This document shows positions 33,448 to 44,891 of a stretch of 64,000 nt of DNA, piece after piece. Both the position numbers and the translations under genes were made by a program. Below the pieces are notes generated by a model that was not told the origin of the DNA, searched no databases, and worked only from the letters and a program-made list of their open reading frames with translations. This stretch comes from Ophiocordyceps camponoti-saundersi (nom. inval.) (Eukaryota > Ascomycota > Sordariomycetes > Hypocreales > Ophiocordycipitaceae): the NCBI GenBank assembly GCA_003339415.1, contig PDHQ01000001.1, positions 559,857 through 623,856 on the forward strand. The letters are read 5' to 3'. How positions within the stretch are numbered: the stretch's first letter is position 1; the number at the start of each line of letters is the position of its first letter.

Positions 33448-34081
33448 CCAGTCAACTCGACACAACTTGTGATGCCTAAATCAGCAGCACAGTAAGCAGA
33501 GTAAACAGATGGCATTCTCTCCTTTCTCCATTTCAGCCGCATCCAAGTCACAGTCCCGAGGCAACAGAGCCGCATGCCCCATGTAACCTCCCCCGTACCA
33601 AGACCCCCATCAGCCGCGGTAAGCCAGCATAGTTCGCGCGAATAACTCTACCTGCAGATTCCTGCACAGAGATTGAGCCTCCTTCATGCGCCTGTGAGGA
33701 GACGCATACGGGTGCCCCGTGCCCGGTTACGTGCGTACATATAAACACACACACACGGGCCGTATTCGTCTTTCAAGTCGTTGTTCCTAGACTCTAATTG
33801 GTTGAATGGTTCGATTCATGAGTCATTATGCCTCTGAGAAGGATAAAATGGCGGTGGCGGGATGTCGAGGGTGATTAGTGATGCTTCTTCTCTCGTTTCC
33901 TTGGTGTTTTCCCTTCTTTTGCTGGTCCCGTCCCCCCCATCCTCATCAGGTCCTCTCCCATCTGTCTGGCCTCATGTTACTGCAACGCTGGTTCAAAAAG
34001 TCCTCCGAGTTTTCGCGAGCTTCTTGCCTCATCGGCTTCACGTTGCCGTTTCTGGTATACAGCCGCCTTGCGAGGTTCCCT

Positions 34082-34093
34082 TCTCGGCCGAGA
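34082..34093. promoter_or_regulatory. Candidate Zn2Cys6 factor site, copy 1
   Basis: TCTCGGCCGAGA, a perfect 12-base palindrome with an inverted CGG pair and no spacer. An identical copy lies 55 bases downstream, and the identity extends to TTCTCGGCCGAGAT. It lies about 590 bases before the DAHP synthase ATG. Binding by a zinc-cluster regulator is an inference. Confidence 0.35.
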
Positions 34094-34136
34094 TAGTTAC
34101 CAAACCTCTTTAAGCCCGCCTCCGAGGAGCTTCTCT

Positions 34137-34148
34137 TCTCGGCCGAGA
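34137..34148. promoter_or_regulatory. Candidate Zn2Cys6 factor site, copy 2
   Basis: The second identical TCTCGGCCGAGA palindrome. Centre-to-centre spacing of 55 bases is close to five helical turns, so two dimers could bind the same DNA face. Confidence 0.35.
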
Positions 34149-34682
34149 TGGCGATGAAACCCCCATCTCCGCATGGCCATGTCTGCCGCAAACAGCATGA
34201 GGAAAACGCCAGAAAATCGTATGTTTTCCTTCCTTTGCCCTTCTGAAAGATCTGCATCATAAAGTCAGTGACGAGCACATCGACTTGTATACGTCATTAT
34301 ATCCGGCTAGCTTACCCGTCCTGTGTAACATTATCGTGACTGCATGCATGAGCCGCAACATGATGGCTGACTTGTGCCTGAAGATGGGCTTCTGATCCTC
34401 CTCCAGCATTTTGCTTAGCATCTTGGGGGTTAGTTGCGATTGGCAGGAGCAAGGATGATGATAATGATGAAGAAGCATTCGGAGCTTGTTCTCAAGGGTA
34501 TGAGAGAGTTGGATAATTGGATATTGGTTACGGATTCATCCGGAACGCGTGGCAAACTGCTTTCCAGTGTCTTCTGTCTTTGTGATAGTTTTATTCCTCG
34601 CACTTCCTGGTGTATCGTCTTGATTGAATTCGCTTCAGTTCCATCGTCTTGAATCGAAACCACCAAGGAGTCAATCGTTACC

Positions 34683-36058
<1,376 letters not shown>

Positions 36059-36817
36059 TTGCTTTGAAGCGGTGAGACTGGTAATGGTTTGGTTTGATAT
36101 CTGCACATCATGTAGGTAGAGCATCGTGACAACCTCATTTAGCTACGTTTATGAGATCTATTTAGCACTTGATTCCTTGTGTAGATTCACAGCGTTGAGT
36201 GAAAGTCTTCATTCATCTGGCTATGTTAAGATTAAAGTCTCCAACGAGGAGATTGCTGAGAGCCAACCCTTTAACTCAACGGTAACCCAGACTTGTAGTA
36301 ATGACTCTACGTCAATCCTCTTCACTCTCCCTCCTTCATCACCAACCAACTGATGAGATTGACTCGCATCAGCCGAGGGCGTGACAGTCACGAGTACGTC
36401 ATGAGAAGTGAGACATTTCCCCCCTCTCTCTCTTCCTTTGTCAGACCACTTCCGTCCGACCAGCCAACTCCGACTGAGCTGCAGGAGGAGACGTAAAGTA
36501 AACCTTGGCCATATACGACTTCATGCAACAGCAACAACAGGAGAAGCGTAGAACGGGAACTCAGGTCTTTATGCCCGTGCTCGTATTGCTTCTGTCGGCT
36601 TCTGCCGCGGCCGCTCCTGAAAGTCGGCGGACTGTGCCGCTCGAGCCGCCCAGAATCCCTCATGAAAGCACCAATTTGAACCCTTCTCCCTTCTCAACTT
36701 ACTCGCCCCTCCCTTTCAGGGGTCCGATTTATATAGAGAGAATGGCTCGGCTCTGGACAGATTGGCAGACAGCAAGCTGCTGCTCGTACGTCCACCACTG
36801 TCACTACCCTCATCACC
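36059..36817. other. Intergenic region upstream of the FGE-like gene
   Basis: An open frame at 36505-36834 contains a hydrophobic, Ala-rich stretch (MPVLVLLLSASAAAA), but it overlaps the next gene's start and has no intron linking it to anything. I treat it as leader sequence rather than a gene. Confidence 0.4.
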
Positions 36818-38179
36818 ATGTTGTTCCCTTCTGAACCCTCGTTTCTCGCCGTGTTGCTGGCATCCTCCTTCGTCGCGGCCCAGGATACCTCCGGCGCGGG
36901 CCAGTTGAGGCAGAAGCTATCCGACTTATCTGGCTCGCTGCGATGGTTCGGCACGACGCATTCCACCTACGCCGCCGTCGAGCCGGCAGCTCGGGCGGCT
37001 CACTCGACGCTTGTCTCACTACGGGCGACGAACCCCAAGGCCGTCCCGCGTGCCGAAGAGTTCATAGAGACGCTGGGACGGCTCGTGGCGGAAAGCCATC
37101 ATCTAGCTGAGATGTCGAGACCGAGGAACTACACGCCTGGATTCCTCGACTCGGCCGTCTTCCTCACGGGCAGCGTCAACGAATGGCATCATACCATCAA
37201 CCTGATGAGCAAGAACCTCCTCCGGCCTTCATCCTATCGCGCGCCTCAACCTCGCAGTAAACAAGCCACCGATAATAACAACGGCAAAGTCGGCAAGGCG
37301 ACGAGGCCGGGTACTGAGTTCCGGGACTGGAACGAGGGCCCGACCATGGTCGTCATACCGACCGGATCGTACACTGCCGGCTCTTCGGAGGCCGAACTCA
37401 AGAATTGGAAGGTTCCCGCCGATAGACAGCCTTATGAGCAGCCTCAGCGAAGAGTTCACATCTCGAAGCCACTGGCGTTCAGCCGCACCGAGGTCGAACT
37501 CTCCCAGTTCGAGGCCTTTGTCCGTGAAACCAACTACGAACCCCGAGGCGGAGCCCGATGGTGGAACCCGTCAGACCCGTCCGTCATGGTCTTCAACCCG
37601 AAGCTCAACTTCCGCGATCCCGGATTCCCCCAGACGCCAAAGTCGCCCGTCGTCGCCATCACCCGTCAAGATGCCTGGGCCTACGCCCGCTGGCTTTCGG
37701 TCGTGACGGGCCACGTCTACCGTCTCCCCTCGGAGGAGGAGTGGGAGTGGGCGGCGCGGGGAGGCACAAACACCACCTTCTTCTGGGGCGACGACCCTCA
37801 TGTCGAGCAAGCCAACCTCTACGCCAACACGTACGACCAGACGTCGCAAGGCGCGAACCACTTCCAATGGCCTGCCAGCAACGTCACCGACGGCTTCGCC
37901 TATACCGCCCCCGTGGCCTCCTTCCGTCCGAACGGTTACGGCCTCTACGACATGACGGCCAACGCGCGAGAGTTCATGGCCGACTCTTGGGTTCCTTTTC
38001 TCGGGCCTGTGGCGGCCAACGACGGCTCCGTTCATGTTGGGCCTGCGCCTTTCCCCGTCCTTCGTGGTGCTTCTTGGAATTATACGCCGAGGAATCTGCG
38101 GATTAATTATCGAAATGCCTACTTCTCTAGCGAGGTTGCCACTAACATGTTTGGCATCCGCTTGGTGCGTGAGTTGTGA
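36818..38179 (+). CDS. Secreted cysteine-free FGE-sulfatase-fold protein
   Basis: A single exon of 453 residues with a CACC ahead of the ATG. A signal peptide (about 1-21, FLAVLLASSFVAAQ) is followed by a helical region of about 100 residues without recognised family. From about residue 165 it has a formylglycine-generating-enzyme/SUMF fold: MVVIPTGSY, FSRTEVELSQFEAFV, PVVAITRQDAWAYARWLS, YRLPSEEEWEWAARGG, GLYDMTANAREFMAD, VLRGASWNY and a terminal GIRLVREL. The whole protein has no cysteine, so it lacks the two active-site Cys of sulfatase-activating FGE and cannot do that reaction. A binding or structural role outside the cell is more likely. Lack of introns and bacterial-type motifs are consistent with horizontal acquisition, which is unproven. 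Confidence 0.82.
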   Translation: MLFPSEPSFLAVLLASSFVAAQDTSGAGQLRQKLSDLSGSLRWFGTTHSTYAAVEPAARAAHSTLVSLRATNPKAVPRAEEFIETLGRLVAESHHLAEMSRPRNYTPGFLDSAVFLTGSVNEWHHTINLMSKNLLRPSSYRAPQPRSKQATDNNNGKVGKATRPGTEFRDWNEGPTMVVIPTGSYTAGSSEAELKNWKVPADRQPYEQPQRRVHISKPLAFSRTEVELSQFEAFVRETNYEPRGGARWWNPSDPSVMVFNPKLNFRDPGFPQTPKSPVVAITRQDAWAYARWLSVVTGHVYRLPSEEEWEWAARGGTNTTFFWGDDPHVEQANLYANTYDQTSQGANHFQWPASNVTDGFAYTAPVASFRPNGYGLYDMTANAREFMADSWVPFLGPVAANDGSVHVGPAPFPVLRGASWNYTPRNLRINYRNAYFSSEVATNMFGIRLVREL

Positions 38180-39435
38180 CGGGAGTTGTGAAGCACACGA
38201 TATTATCTGCCCACCTGTATATACCTACCTACTTACATTACTCTTCTTGATACTTACTTACTTACCTCAATATGTACATACATGATTCTATCTTTATAAC
38301 ACTTGGCCAGCATTCGCCACTTCACTTCTTCCCCTCTGTCCTCTCGATCCTTTACCCTAAGGCTACCTTACCTACCCCCTTTTAGGAGGCTGACAACGTG
38401 GCCCTGAATCATTCACCCGAATAGTGTCCCTTTAAGGAGTAAGCATGCAAACGACGGATAGAACCTAATGAGACACCAATAATGAGGCTCTTAACCCCTT
38501 GACGTCAACACAACTCTTAGTCTGCATAAGTCCGCATAGTGATTGAAGAGTTATGCCAGCCGCAACACACCAAGACTGCAACAACTTGGAATCTTCTTGG
38601 GCATTATTTTTAGAAATCAAGAAAGAACGTCTCATTCACTATGGATACATAAAAGGTCTGTTCGTAGATTTGGAATCTTCAACCTCGTCTTTCACCTTGT
38701 CGATCCTTTTTTTTTTGCTTTCGGACAACGTCCGTATCCAGTTGACTGCTCCGGCCGGCTCGTATCGTACTCCTCTTAGGTGCTTCTCTCCCGTAAACTT
38801 GTTCCTTGGTTACGGAAGTCGTAGCTGCTGCTGCAGGTCGCATGTATGTGATGATTCATGACATGGGGGAGAAAAAAAAAAGATGCTCACCTGGTCAGTG
38901 AAACTCTTGTATGACGCCGTCAGTCTTCGGCAAGATGCACTTATGTATGTACGTGATGCAGGTTGAGCAGTAGGAATCAGCTCATCTCCAGCCGTTTTGC
39001 ATCTGCCTTCCCTGTATGCTTCCAAGCTCTTACAGGAGAAAGAAGGAAGGGAAGCAACCTCTATCAAGGATCTTTTTTTTTTTGCCCCTTCTTTCTTCTG
39101 AAGGAACTTTCTCCTATTCTAAGAGTTACCCCTTCGGAATGCTAGTTAGCAAGCTCATACCACAACCATGATTTCAAATGTCTCACGGCATCATTCCGAT
39201 GACAAGGAGAGACCATCGAAGATTGCCCAAGACGCTGACATAACTAACTAGTTCTCGTACTCACTCATTTTCCCTTACCTAGTATATATGAAAGTCTATA
39301 TCTGCCTTCTCAAAACGGTAGCAAAAGCTTCTCAGTAGATGGAGACTCTCTAAGAGAAAGAGTGAGAGTGAGAGAAAGAGAGAGAGAGAGAGAGAGAGTC
39401 TCACCGATGCTACGATCATCTTTAAGCCACAGAAG
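38180..39435. other. Intergenic region upstream of the MFS gene
   Basis: About 1.25 kb with TACCTACTTACTTAC-type repeats after the FGE-like gene and a GA microsatellite (39377-39398) just before the transporter start. No gene seen. Confidence 0.45.
39377..39398. repeat. GA microsatellite
   Basis: A pure AG run within a wider purine-rich stretch (39,355-39,398), about 40 bases before the MFS start codon, so it may lie in the 5' UTR. Confidence 0.85.
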
Positions 39436-41070
39436 ATGAAAGGCTTCAAAGCCAAAGAGTCACATACGCCAGTCGTAACGAATGCATCCATCCCTCACGC
39501 TTGGGATGATCGAACATCCGATTTCGAAGTCATCTTCCAAGTCGACGATGTCGAGAACCCCAGGAACTGGCCCGGTTGGTACAGGGCATGGGTCATGGTG
39601 ACGGTCTCCTTCTCCGCCTGGGTAGTGGTTCTCTACAGCACGAGCTACACCAGCACTCTCTCCCGGCTGCAAGAAGAGCTTCACATCTCGAGACTGGCGG
39701 CGGTCATGGGCCTGACTACTTATATGATAGGTCTTGCTTTGGGCAGCCTGATCGCGCCACCCCTGAGCGAGTTGTACGGCAGGAGAGTCGTGTACTTGGT
39801 CAGCCTCGGCCTATGGAGCTTGTTCATCGTCCCAGCCGCTTTGGCCCAGTCCATCACCGTCATTCTCGTGGCTCGTCTCTGCAGGTCGAGCAACCTTCTC
39901 AGACGGCAGACTTGCGGGTTATACTGACTTGAAGCAGCGGCCTCTTCGGCGCGGCGCTCATCTCAAATGGTCCCGGAACGATCGTCGACGTTTCGAAGCC
40001 GGAGAATCTGGCGAGCGGCATGTCCCTGTACAGCCTGGGACCCTTTAACGGACCTGTACTCGGCCCTCTCATCGGCGGTTTCGTTTCTCAACGCTTGGGC
40101 TGGCGTTGGGCCAACTGGATAGTCTTGATCCTTGGCGGCGTCTCTCTCGTCATGATGGTCACCATCAAGGAGACGTACGCTCCCGAGATCTTGAGACGAA
40201 AGGTCATTCGGCTACGGAATACGTCCGGCTCCCGGGATTGGTGGTGCCAATACGACCATGATTCCTTGTCGACGAATCCCTTCTCGACCAACCTGCTGCG
40301 TCCATGTGTGCTGTTCTTCACCGAGCCCATCGTATGGTTCATCAACATCTGGTAACTCGAGACTTATAGAAGACGACAAGCAGAACGACGCACAAGCTAA
40401 CTGGAAGCTTAGGAACGCACTCATCTACGGCGTCCTGTATCTCTGCTTCGTCGCCTACCCCGTCGTCTTCACGCGCCATCGCGGATGGGGTCCGGGATCT
40501 ACCGGCCTATCCTTTCTCGGCATAGGCATCGGCATCGTCCTGGCCATTGTGATAGAGCCGCTGATCAGACGGTTCATCAACGTACACGCCCGCGACGCAA
40601 AGACAGGCAAGCCAGCGCCTGAAGCCGCCGCCCTCGTCATGGTCATCGGCTCTATTCTCACGCCGATAGGTCAACTGGGATTCTCATGGACCTGTTTGCC
40701 GGCAACGATTCACTGGTCCATCCCCATCTTCTTCGGCATCCCCTTCGGCGCAGGGAACACGCTCAGTTTCGTCTACTCGTCAAATTATCTAGCGGGCGCG
40801 TACGGAATCTACGCGGCCAGCGCCCTCGCCAGCAACGCCGTCATCAGAAGCATCTTCGGCGCCGCCCTCCCCCTTGCCGGTACGAAGATGTATGAGACGC
40901 TGACGCCGCAGATCGCTGGCACGCTTTGCGGCGCGCTGGAAGTTGCTCTCATCCCTATCCCTTTCATCTTCTGGAAGTACGGACGGCGTATCCGAGATGG
41001 AAGCAAGACGATTCGTCAGCTTCGTGAGAAGAGTCCACCGCGGGTTGATCTGGTGGATGAGGAGAAGTAA
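39436..41070 (+). CDS. MFS transporter, DHA1-like drug:proton antiporter family
   Basis: Exons 39436-39884, 39938-40351 and 40413-41070 give 506 residues. The cytosolic N-terminus ends in the usual NPRNWPGWYRAW pattern, and twelve hydrophobic segments follow. The DHA1 motif A region reads PPLSELYGRRVVYLVSLG. Splice junctions fall in ARLCSGLFGAALISNGPG and FINIWNALIYG, both continuous helices. Such carriers export toxic compounds or secondary metabolites, or move polyamines; the substrate cannot be read from sequence. It lies downstream of the FGE-like gene on the same strand and converges with the enterotoxin-like gene after about 110 bases. Confidence 0.9.
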
Positions 41071-41181
41071 CAGTAGTAAAAACGAGGATGGAAGCCATGA
41101 TGATACGAGCACTTATCACCGTCGATATAATGAAAGTTGTATAAAGCCTCAAACTAGGTATCGAGAGAAGGATATGGGCCT

Positions 41182-42144
41182 TTAGCGCCTCTCAGGGCGA
41201 GCACTGCAAGAGCAATAACCTCCGTGAATTCGGTTACCGACTCCAGGTTGTCGCAGGCCGTGGCTATTGAGGCCGAGTTGCAGTGGAAAGCGGCCATGCC
41301 AGCCCGTGATGCCGTTGTTAAGGGAGTCCATGAACATCGTTGCCTCTTGGCTGCTGCTGAAATCGCTCGTTCTCTCAGTCGTAAGACGACGAGTCGACCA
41401 GCCAATGTCGTAGAGAGGATTAGCTGTGGCGTGCTGCAAAACCCTGTTCCCTAGTTCTCGTACAAAGTCGGTGTCGTCATCGACCGGGGCGAAGCGAGCG
41501 TCTCTGAGGAGATCTTGTTCTATCTCGTTAAACTCGGCACAGGTCATCCAGCCATAGATCTGAGAGAATTGAACGCCGCCAAGTGCCACTACTTCCTCGT
41601 TTATGCTGGCCATCCATTCGAGGTCTGGGATGGATGACGGGTCGATGATGTTAGGCGAGGGGGCCACGATGTAGAGATAGCCGGGTTCGGTCATATCTGA
41701 GGCGTAAAATGCTGCCGTGTTTGGCCGATATGATAGCGAGACAAAGGCAGTATGCCAGATGGTCTCGTCAGTAGAAGGTTCAGGAAGAGCGAGGCTGGAC
41801 CGTTCGGAGTCGGAGTCGGAGTCGAAGTCGGAGCCGGTGCCTCCCGGGGACGGACGGCCACGGATATGATGGCGGATGCTAAAGGACGATTCATACTGTT
41901 CATAACCAGGGTTTTCTGGTCCGAATCCGCCCGCAAGCCTGATATAAGACGGTGCTCTGGCCGCTCCGACCTCGCCACGGAAGAGAAAGAAGCTTTTGTC
42001 GGCTTTTGATTTGTCCGCTTCTTCAGGAGGATCATGGTTAGGCGTTCGAGGATGAAGGATGTGTGTTGAGTCGTTTGGTGGCGAGGGTCTGGCGTTGCCG
42101 AGACTGGAGAAGAGCAGCCAGGAGAGGATAGAAAGGCAACGCAT
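41182..42144 (-). CDS. Heat-labile enterotoxin A-chain-like ADP-ribosyltransferase
   Basis: An intronless gene of 320 residues with a signal peptide (MRCLSILSWLLFSSLGNA). The family core covers about residues 50-240: an FRGE with the NAD-binding Arg near 56, the STS-type motif as FVSLSY (136-138), and the loop before ALGG as NEEVVALGG near 182-190, followed by SQIYGW. Members of this R-S-E class transfer ADP-ribose to host proteins. Insect- and nematode-infecting Hypocreales carry many such genes, and host G proteins are often proposed as targets. The first Glu of the ExE pair aligns with Asn here, so activity is uncertain. No B subunit is encoded nearby. An Asp/Ser-rich insert (DSDSDSERSS) interrupts the core. 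Confidence 0.85.
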   Translation of the reverse strand: MRCLSILSWLLFSSLGNARPSPPNDSTHILHPRTPNHDPPEEADKSKADKSFFLFRGEVGAARAPSYIRLAGGFGPENPGYEQYESSFSIRHHIRGRPSPGGTGSDFDSDSDSERSSLALPEPSTDETIWHTAFVSLSYRPNTAAFYASDMTEPGYLYIVAPSPNIIDPSSIPDLEWMASINEEVVALGGVQFSQIYGWMTCAEFNEIEQDLLRDARFAPVDDDTDFVRELGNRVLQHATANPLYDIGWSTRRLTTERTSDFSSSQEATMFMDSLNNGITGWHGRFPLQLGLNSHGLRQPGVGNRIHGGYCSCSARPERR

Positions 42145-42614
42145 TGTAGCCTTGTGTGATCGTATCGACGTATTTAGAAACTGCTTGACTTGAATGAGGC
42201 AGCCCTAAGTGGTCACAAAGTCCTGCTTTTCAAGTGTTTTTTTTTCTTCCCACACAGAGGAGATTGATGATCGACTTATAGGGCACGCATCTACATATCA
42301 TTAGATTCTCTTGTGTGGGTGCAAGGTGATAGAAGGGCATGTATGTATGTAATAGAAGAGCATCAAATAGGTACGCTGTTGCTAACAGGAAATATTAACA
42401 AGAGGAATGCTATTATCGTGACCCTCGATAGGATATATATTATACATACATACATACATACACGCATATGTATGTATATGATATGTCGAATCCGATCCAT
42501 CTCACGTGCCTTTGCACAGAAGACTCAACGAGCTCCGTGTTATATATGTATATATATCTACCTACTATACACACGTACATAATTTACTGTATATACATAC
42601 ATACATACATATCT
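42145..42614. other. Intergenic region with TACA repeats
   Basis: Carries two TACA microsatellites (42443-42461 and 42594-42610) and many TATA/TGTA words. It contains the promoter of the enterotoxin-like gene and the 3' flank of the protease gene. Confidence 0.6.
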
Positions 42615-44891
42615 CTATCTCTTCATCATGGATTCGCCACCGGTCATCTGCTCCGTTGCAGGCGACGCCATCGATCCCTCCATATCCGAAAGACCCCCGG
42701 CCAAAGTCTCAGGCTGGCCCTGAGGCTGCTGGAACTTTTCCGGGATATTTCTTAACCCCATGCTACCTCCGTCGGGAAGAGTAGGGACTCCAAAGGATCC
42801 GGAACCGAATGCATGTCCCGCCTCCTGACCGGCATTAGTTGATGCCGAGTTGCTGGGAGTTGATGGATCAACCAAGTTGTTTCGTTCCTGACGTGGCGAC
42901 TCAAAAGGATTGCCTTGTTCTTCGCCACTGGTGCTGGGAGAGACGGCATTCAGAGAACCGATCAAACTCCCTGGTCCTTGAGTTGTAGGATTGATGGGAT
43001 CGCTTTTGGTTTCACTACCAGCGCCGGGAGTAACGGCGTTCAAGGAACCGATCAAGCTTCCTGGTCCTTGAGTTGCTGGTTTGGTGGGATTACCTTTCTT
43101 TTCACTGCCAGTGTTCGGAGTAACGGCGTTCAAGGAACCGATTGGGTTGCCCGGTCCTTGACTTGCGGGCCTGAAGGAATTGCCTCTGCTCGGGCCGGCG
43201 GCACTTGGTCCTGACTGGCTGCGAGTCGATGGGATCAAGTTACTTTGATCCGCACCCACAGGATTGACGCGATTGCCTCGGTTCTGACCTGTGGGACTTG
43301 ACACCGTCTTCCTCACAGTCGCGGAATCGATCAACTTGCCCTGATCCCGATTCTTAGGCTCGAGGACATTGCCTCTGTTTGAACCGGCGGCATTCGATGA
43401 CGACTTGCTGCGAGTTGATGGAATCAAGTTATTCTGTTCATCACCCGCAGAATTGACGGGACTGCCTCTGTTCGCATCGGTACCAGGTTGTGTCGACCTG
43501 CTGGGAGTTGATGAATCGATCGGTTGGCCTCGTTGCTGACTTGTAGGATTGGTGCGATCACCTCTTTTCGGACCGGCCACGTTTGACTTCGGTCTTCTAG
43601 GACCCGATGAATCGATCAAGTTTTCTTCATCCTCATTGCTCGGACCGGGTTCTCGAGATCCAGGCGCCGCCTCACCAGGAGTTCTGAAGTTTCCTGAGTC
43701 CTGACCACCGGCGGTGGGAGTTCGAGGCCCTCCACCCGGCTGATTTGGTCGGAGCGGTCCGTTCGAGTTGTCATCTTCACCCCGGTTTCCACCGCTGGGA
43801 AGCTCACGTTCGGATGAAGGCTCTCCAGAGTTACTGCCAGGCCTGTTTTGAGGTCTCGAGCGCCCGTTACCATTCACGGAATCGTCTTGATCGAGGGGAT
43901 TCGAATCCGGGCCGTTGGAAGAATCAGGTCGAGAGAGAGGGTCCTCTTTATTCTGACCGGGTTGCCTACCCTCTCCCGTCTCACCACCGGCCCCTGGCTC
44001 TCGCCCGGCATCGGTAGTATTGGAACGGTCAGACCCTGGTATCTGAGTCCCCGTCGTGGCTTCAGGACCGGAAGATCCCAACGACGACGTCGGACCTGCA
44101 TTTGTCGTCGAGTTTCTCTCTCTCGCGTCAGGGGAGCCGGTAGAAGAGTCGCTCTGGTTAAACACGGGAAGCACGTTCTCTGGTCGTTGTTTGCCGAACC
44201 CTGCGTCGAAACTACCGATATCACCGACTCCCTCACTGGTCCCGCCCTTCTTCATGTCTTCTTCGGAGCAGTTGAGGCCGGTAGCTTGTGAGAAGTAGTT
44301 GTACGCGTCAGCGTGCTTAAGAGGCTGCTGCTCATTGAGCGTAACTTCATAACCATATTGCTTCGAAGAAGAGTCCCCCGTCGTAAGCACATCATGAGAC
44401 ATCTCGTGCACCAACAGACCTCCTCCGTTATTCCCACCGCACGCCTTTTCCACCTTTTTCCTCTCATGCGTAAGGGGACAAAGCTTGACGCCCATGCGCG
44501 GCCCTGCCGTTGCCGCGATGTTCTCGTTGGAGAGGGAATTCCCTCCGGCCAAGCCTGCTGCGCACTCGGCCTGAGAAGGAGAGCATCGGATCTGAACCTG
44601 GCTGTTGTTGGCGCAAGCCTCGGCGATCCTGTCAAAGTTGGCCGAGACTTGCTCAGGTGAACTGCTCTTGAAAATCTTCTGAAGGAACTCGGTCTTGCCC
44701 TCTTTGGCAGCTGCTGATGCCTTGGTCGCCATCTCGAAACAGTCTTTCATCATCTCTTGAACCAGTTGCTGCTTGTCTCCGGTACAGGATGAATCAAGCT
44801 CTCGCGCCACGAGGCGATGTAACGCATGGTTGACTTGAATAGAAGCCGAAGCCGTGAGGAACACGGCCGTGAGGACAACGAACGATCTCAT
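42615..44891 (-). CDS. Secreted M35-like (aspzincin) metalloprotease with long repetitive tail
   Basis: A single exon of 758 residues with a signal peptide (MRSFVVLTAVFLTASAS). The catalytic-type domain covers about residues 35-210: eight or more Cys, the zinc motif HEMSH (162-166), a D-x(5)-YGYE segment after it that may supply the Asp ligand of the GTxDxxYG motif, and HADAYNYF, all as in deuterolysin or Lys-specific aspzincins. The remaining 550 residues are a Gly/Ser/Pro/Asn-rich tail with imperfect repeats of about 30 residues; the last three share GPGSLIGSLNAVTP. The tail has no anchor signal I can see and may bind the wall or a host surface. Known M35 proteases are much shorter. An in-frame ATG at 44978 lies before the signal peptide and is unlikely to be the start. 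Confidence 0.8.
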   Translation of the reverse strand: MRSFVVLTAVFLTASASIQVNHALHRLVARELDSSCTGDKQQLVQEMMKDCFEMATKASAAAKEGKTEFLQKIFKSSSPEQVSANFDRIAEACANNSQVQIRCSPSQAECAAGLAGGNSLSNENIAATAGPRMGVKLCPLTHERKKVEKACGGNNGGGLLVHEMSHDVLTTGDSSSKQYGYEVTLNEQQPLKHADAYNYFSQATGLNCSEEDMKKGGTSEGVGDIGSFDAGFGKQRPENVLPVFNQSDSSTGSPDARERNSTTNAGPTSSLGSSGPEATTGTQIPGSDRSNTTDAGREPGAGGETGEGRQPGQNKEDPLSRPDSSNGPDSNPLDQDDSVNGNGRSRPQNRPGSNSGEPSSERELPSGGNRGEDDNSNGPLRPNQPGGGPRTPTAGGQDSGNFRTPGEAAPGSREPGPSNEDEENLIDSSGPRRPKSNVAGPKRGDRTNPTSQQRGQPIDSSTPSRSTQPGTDANRGSPVNSAGDEQNNLIPSTRSKSSSNAAGSNRGNVLEPKNRDQGKLIDSATVRKTVSSPTGQNRGNRVNPVGADQSNLIPSTRSQSGPSAAGPSRGNSFRPASQGPGNPIGSLNAVTPNTGSEKKGNPTKPATQGPGSLIGSLNAVTPGAGSETKSDPINPTTQGPGSLIGSLNAVSPSTSGEEQGNPFESPRQERNNLVDPSTPSNSASTNAGQEAGHAFGSGSFGVPTLPDGGSMGLRNIPEKFQQPQGQPETLAGGLSDMEGSMASPATEQMTGGESMMKR
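42925..43175. repeat. Coding tandem repeat, about 90-base unit
   Basis: Three imperfect copies encode 30-residue units containing SLNAVTP and QGPGSLIG within the protease tail. The period is visible as recurrences of the words for GPGSLIGSLNAV. More degenerate units continue further into the tail. Confidence 0.75.

Larger units (their letters stand above)
32775..34682. other. Long divergent intergenic region
   Basis: 1.9 kb between the multicopper oxidase and DAHP synthase genes. It holds an imperfect inverted repeat (33388-33447) and two copies of a TCTCGGCCGAGA palindrome (34082-34093, 34137-34148). No convincing gene; short open frames lack conservation cues. Confidence 0.5.

Noticed and set aside
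33795..33830. GGTTCGATTC resembling a tRNA B box
   Set aside because: No matching A box, acceptor stem or cloverleaf can be drawn around it.
36505..36834. 109-residue frame with a signal-peptide-like stretch before the FGE-like gene
   Set aside because: It overlaps the next start in another frame, has no splice link, and the downstream ORF has its own signal peptide.
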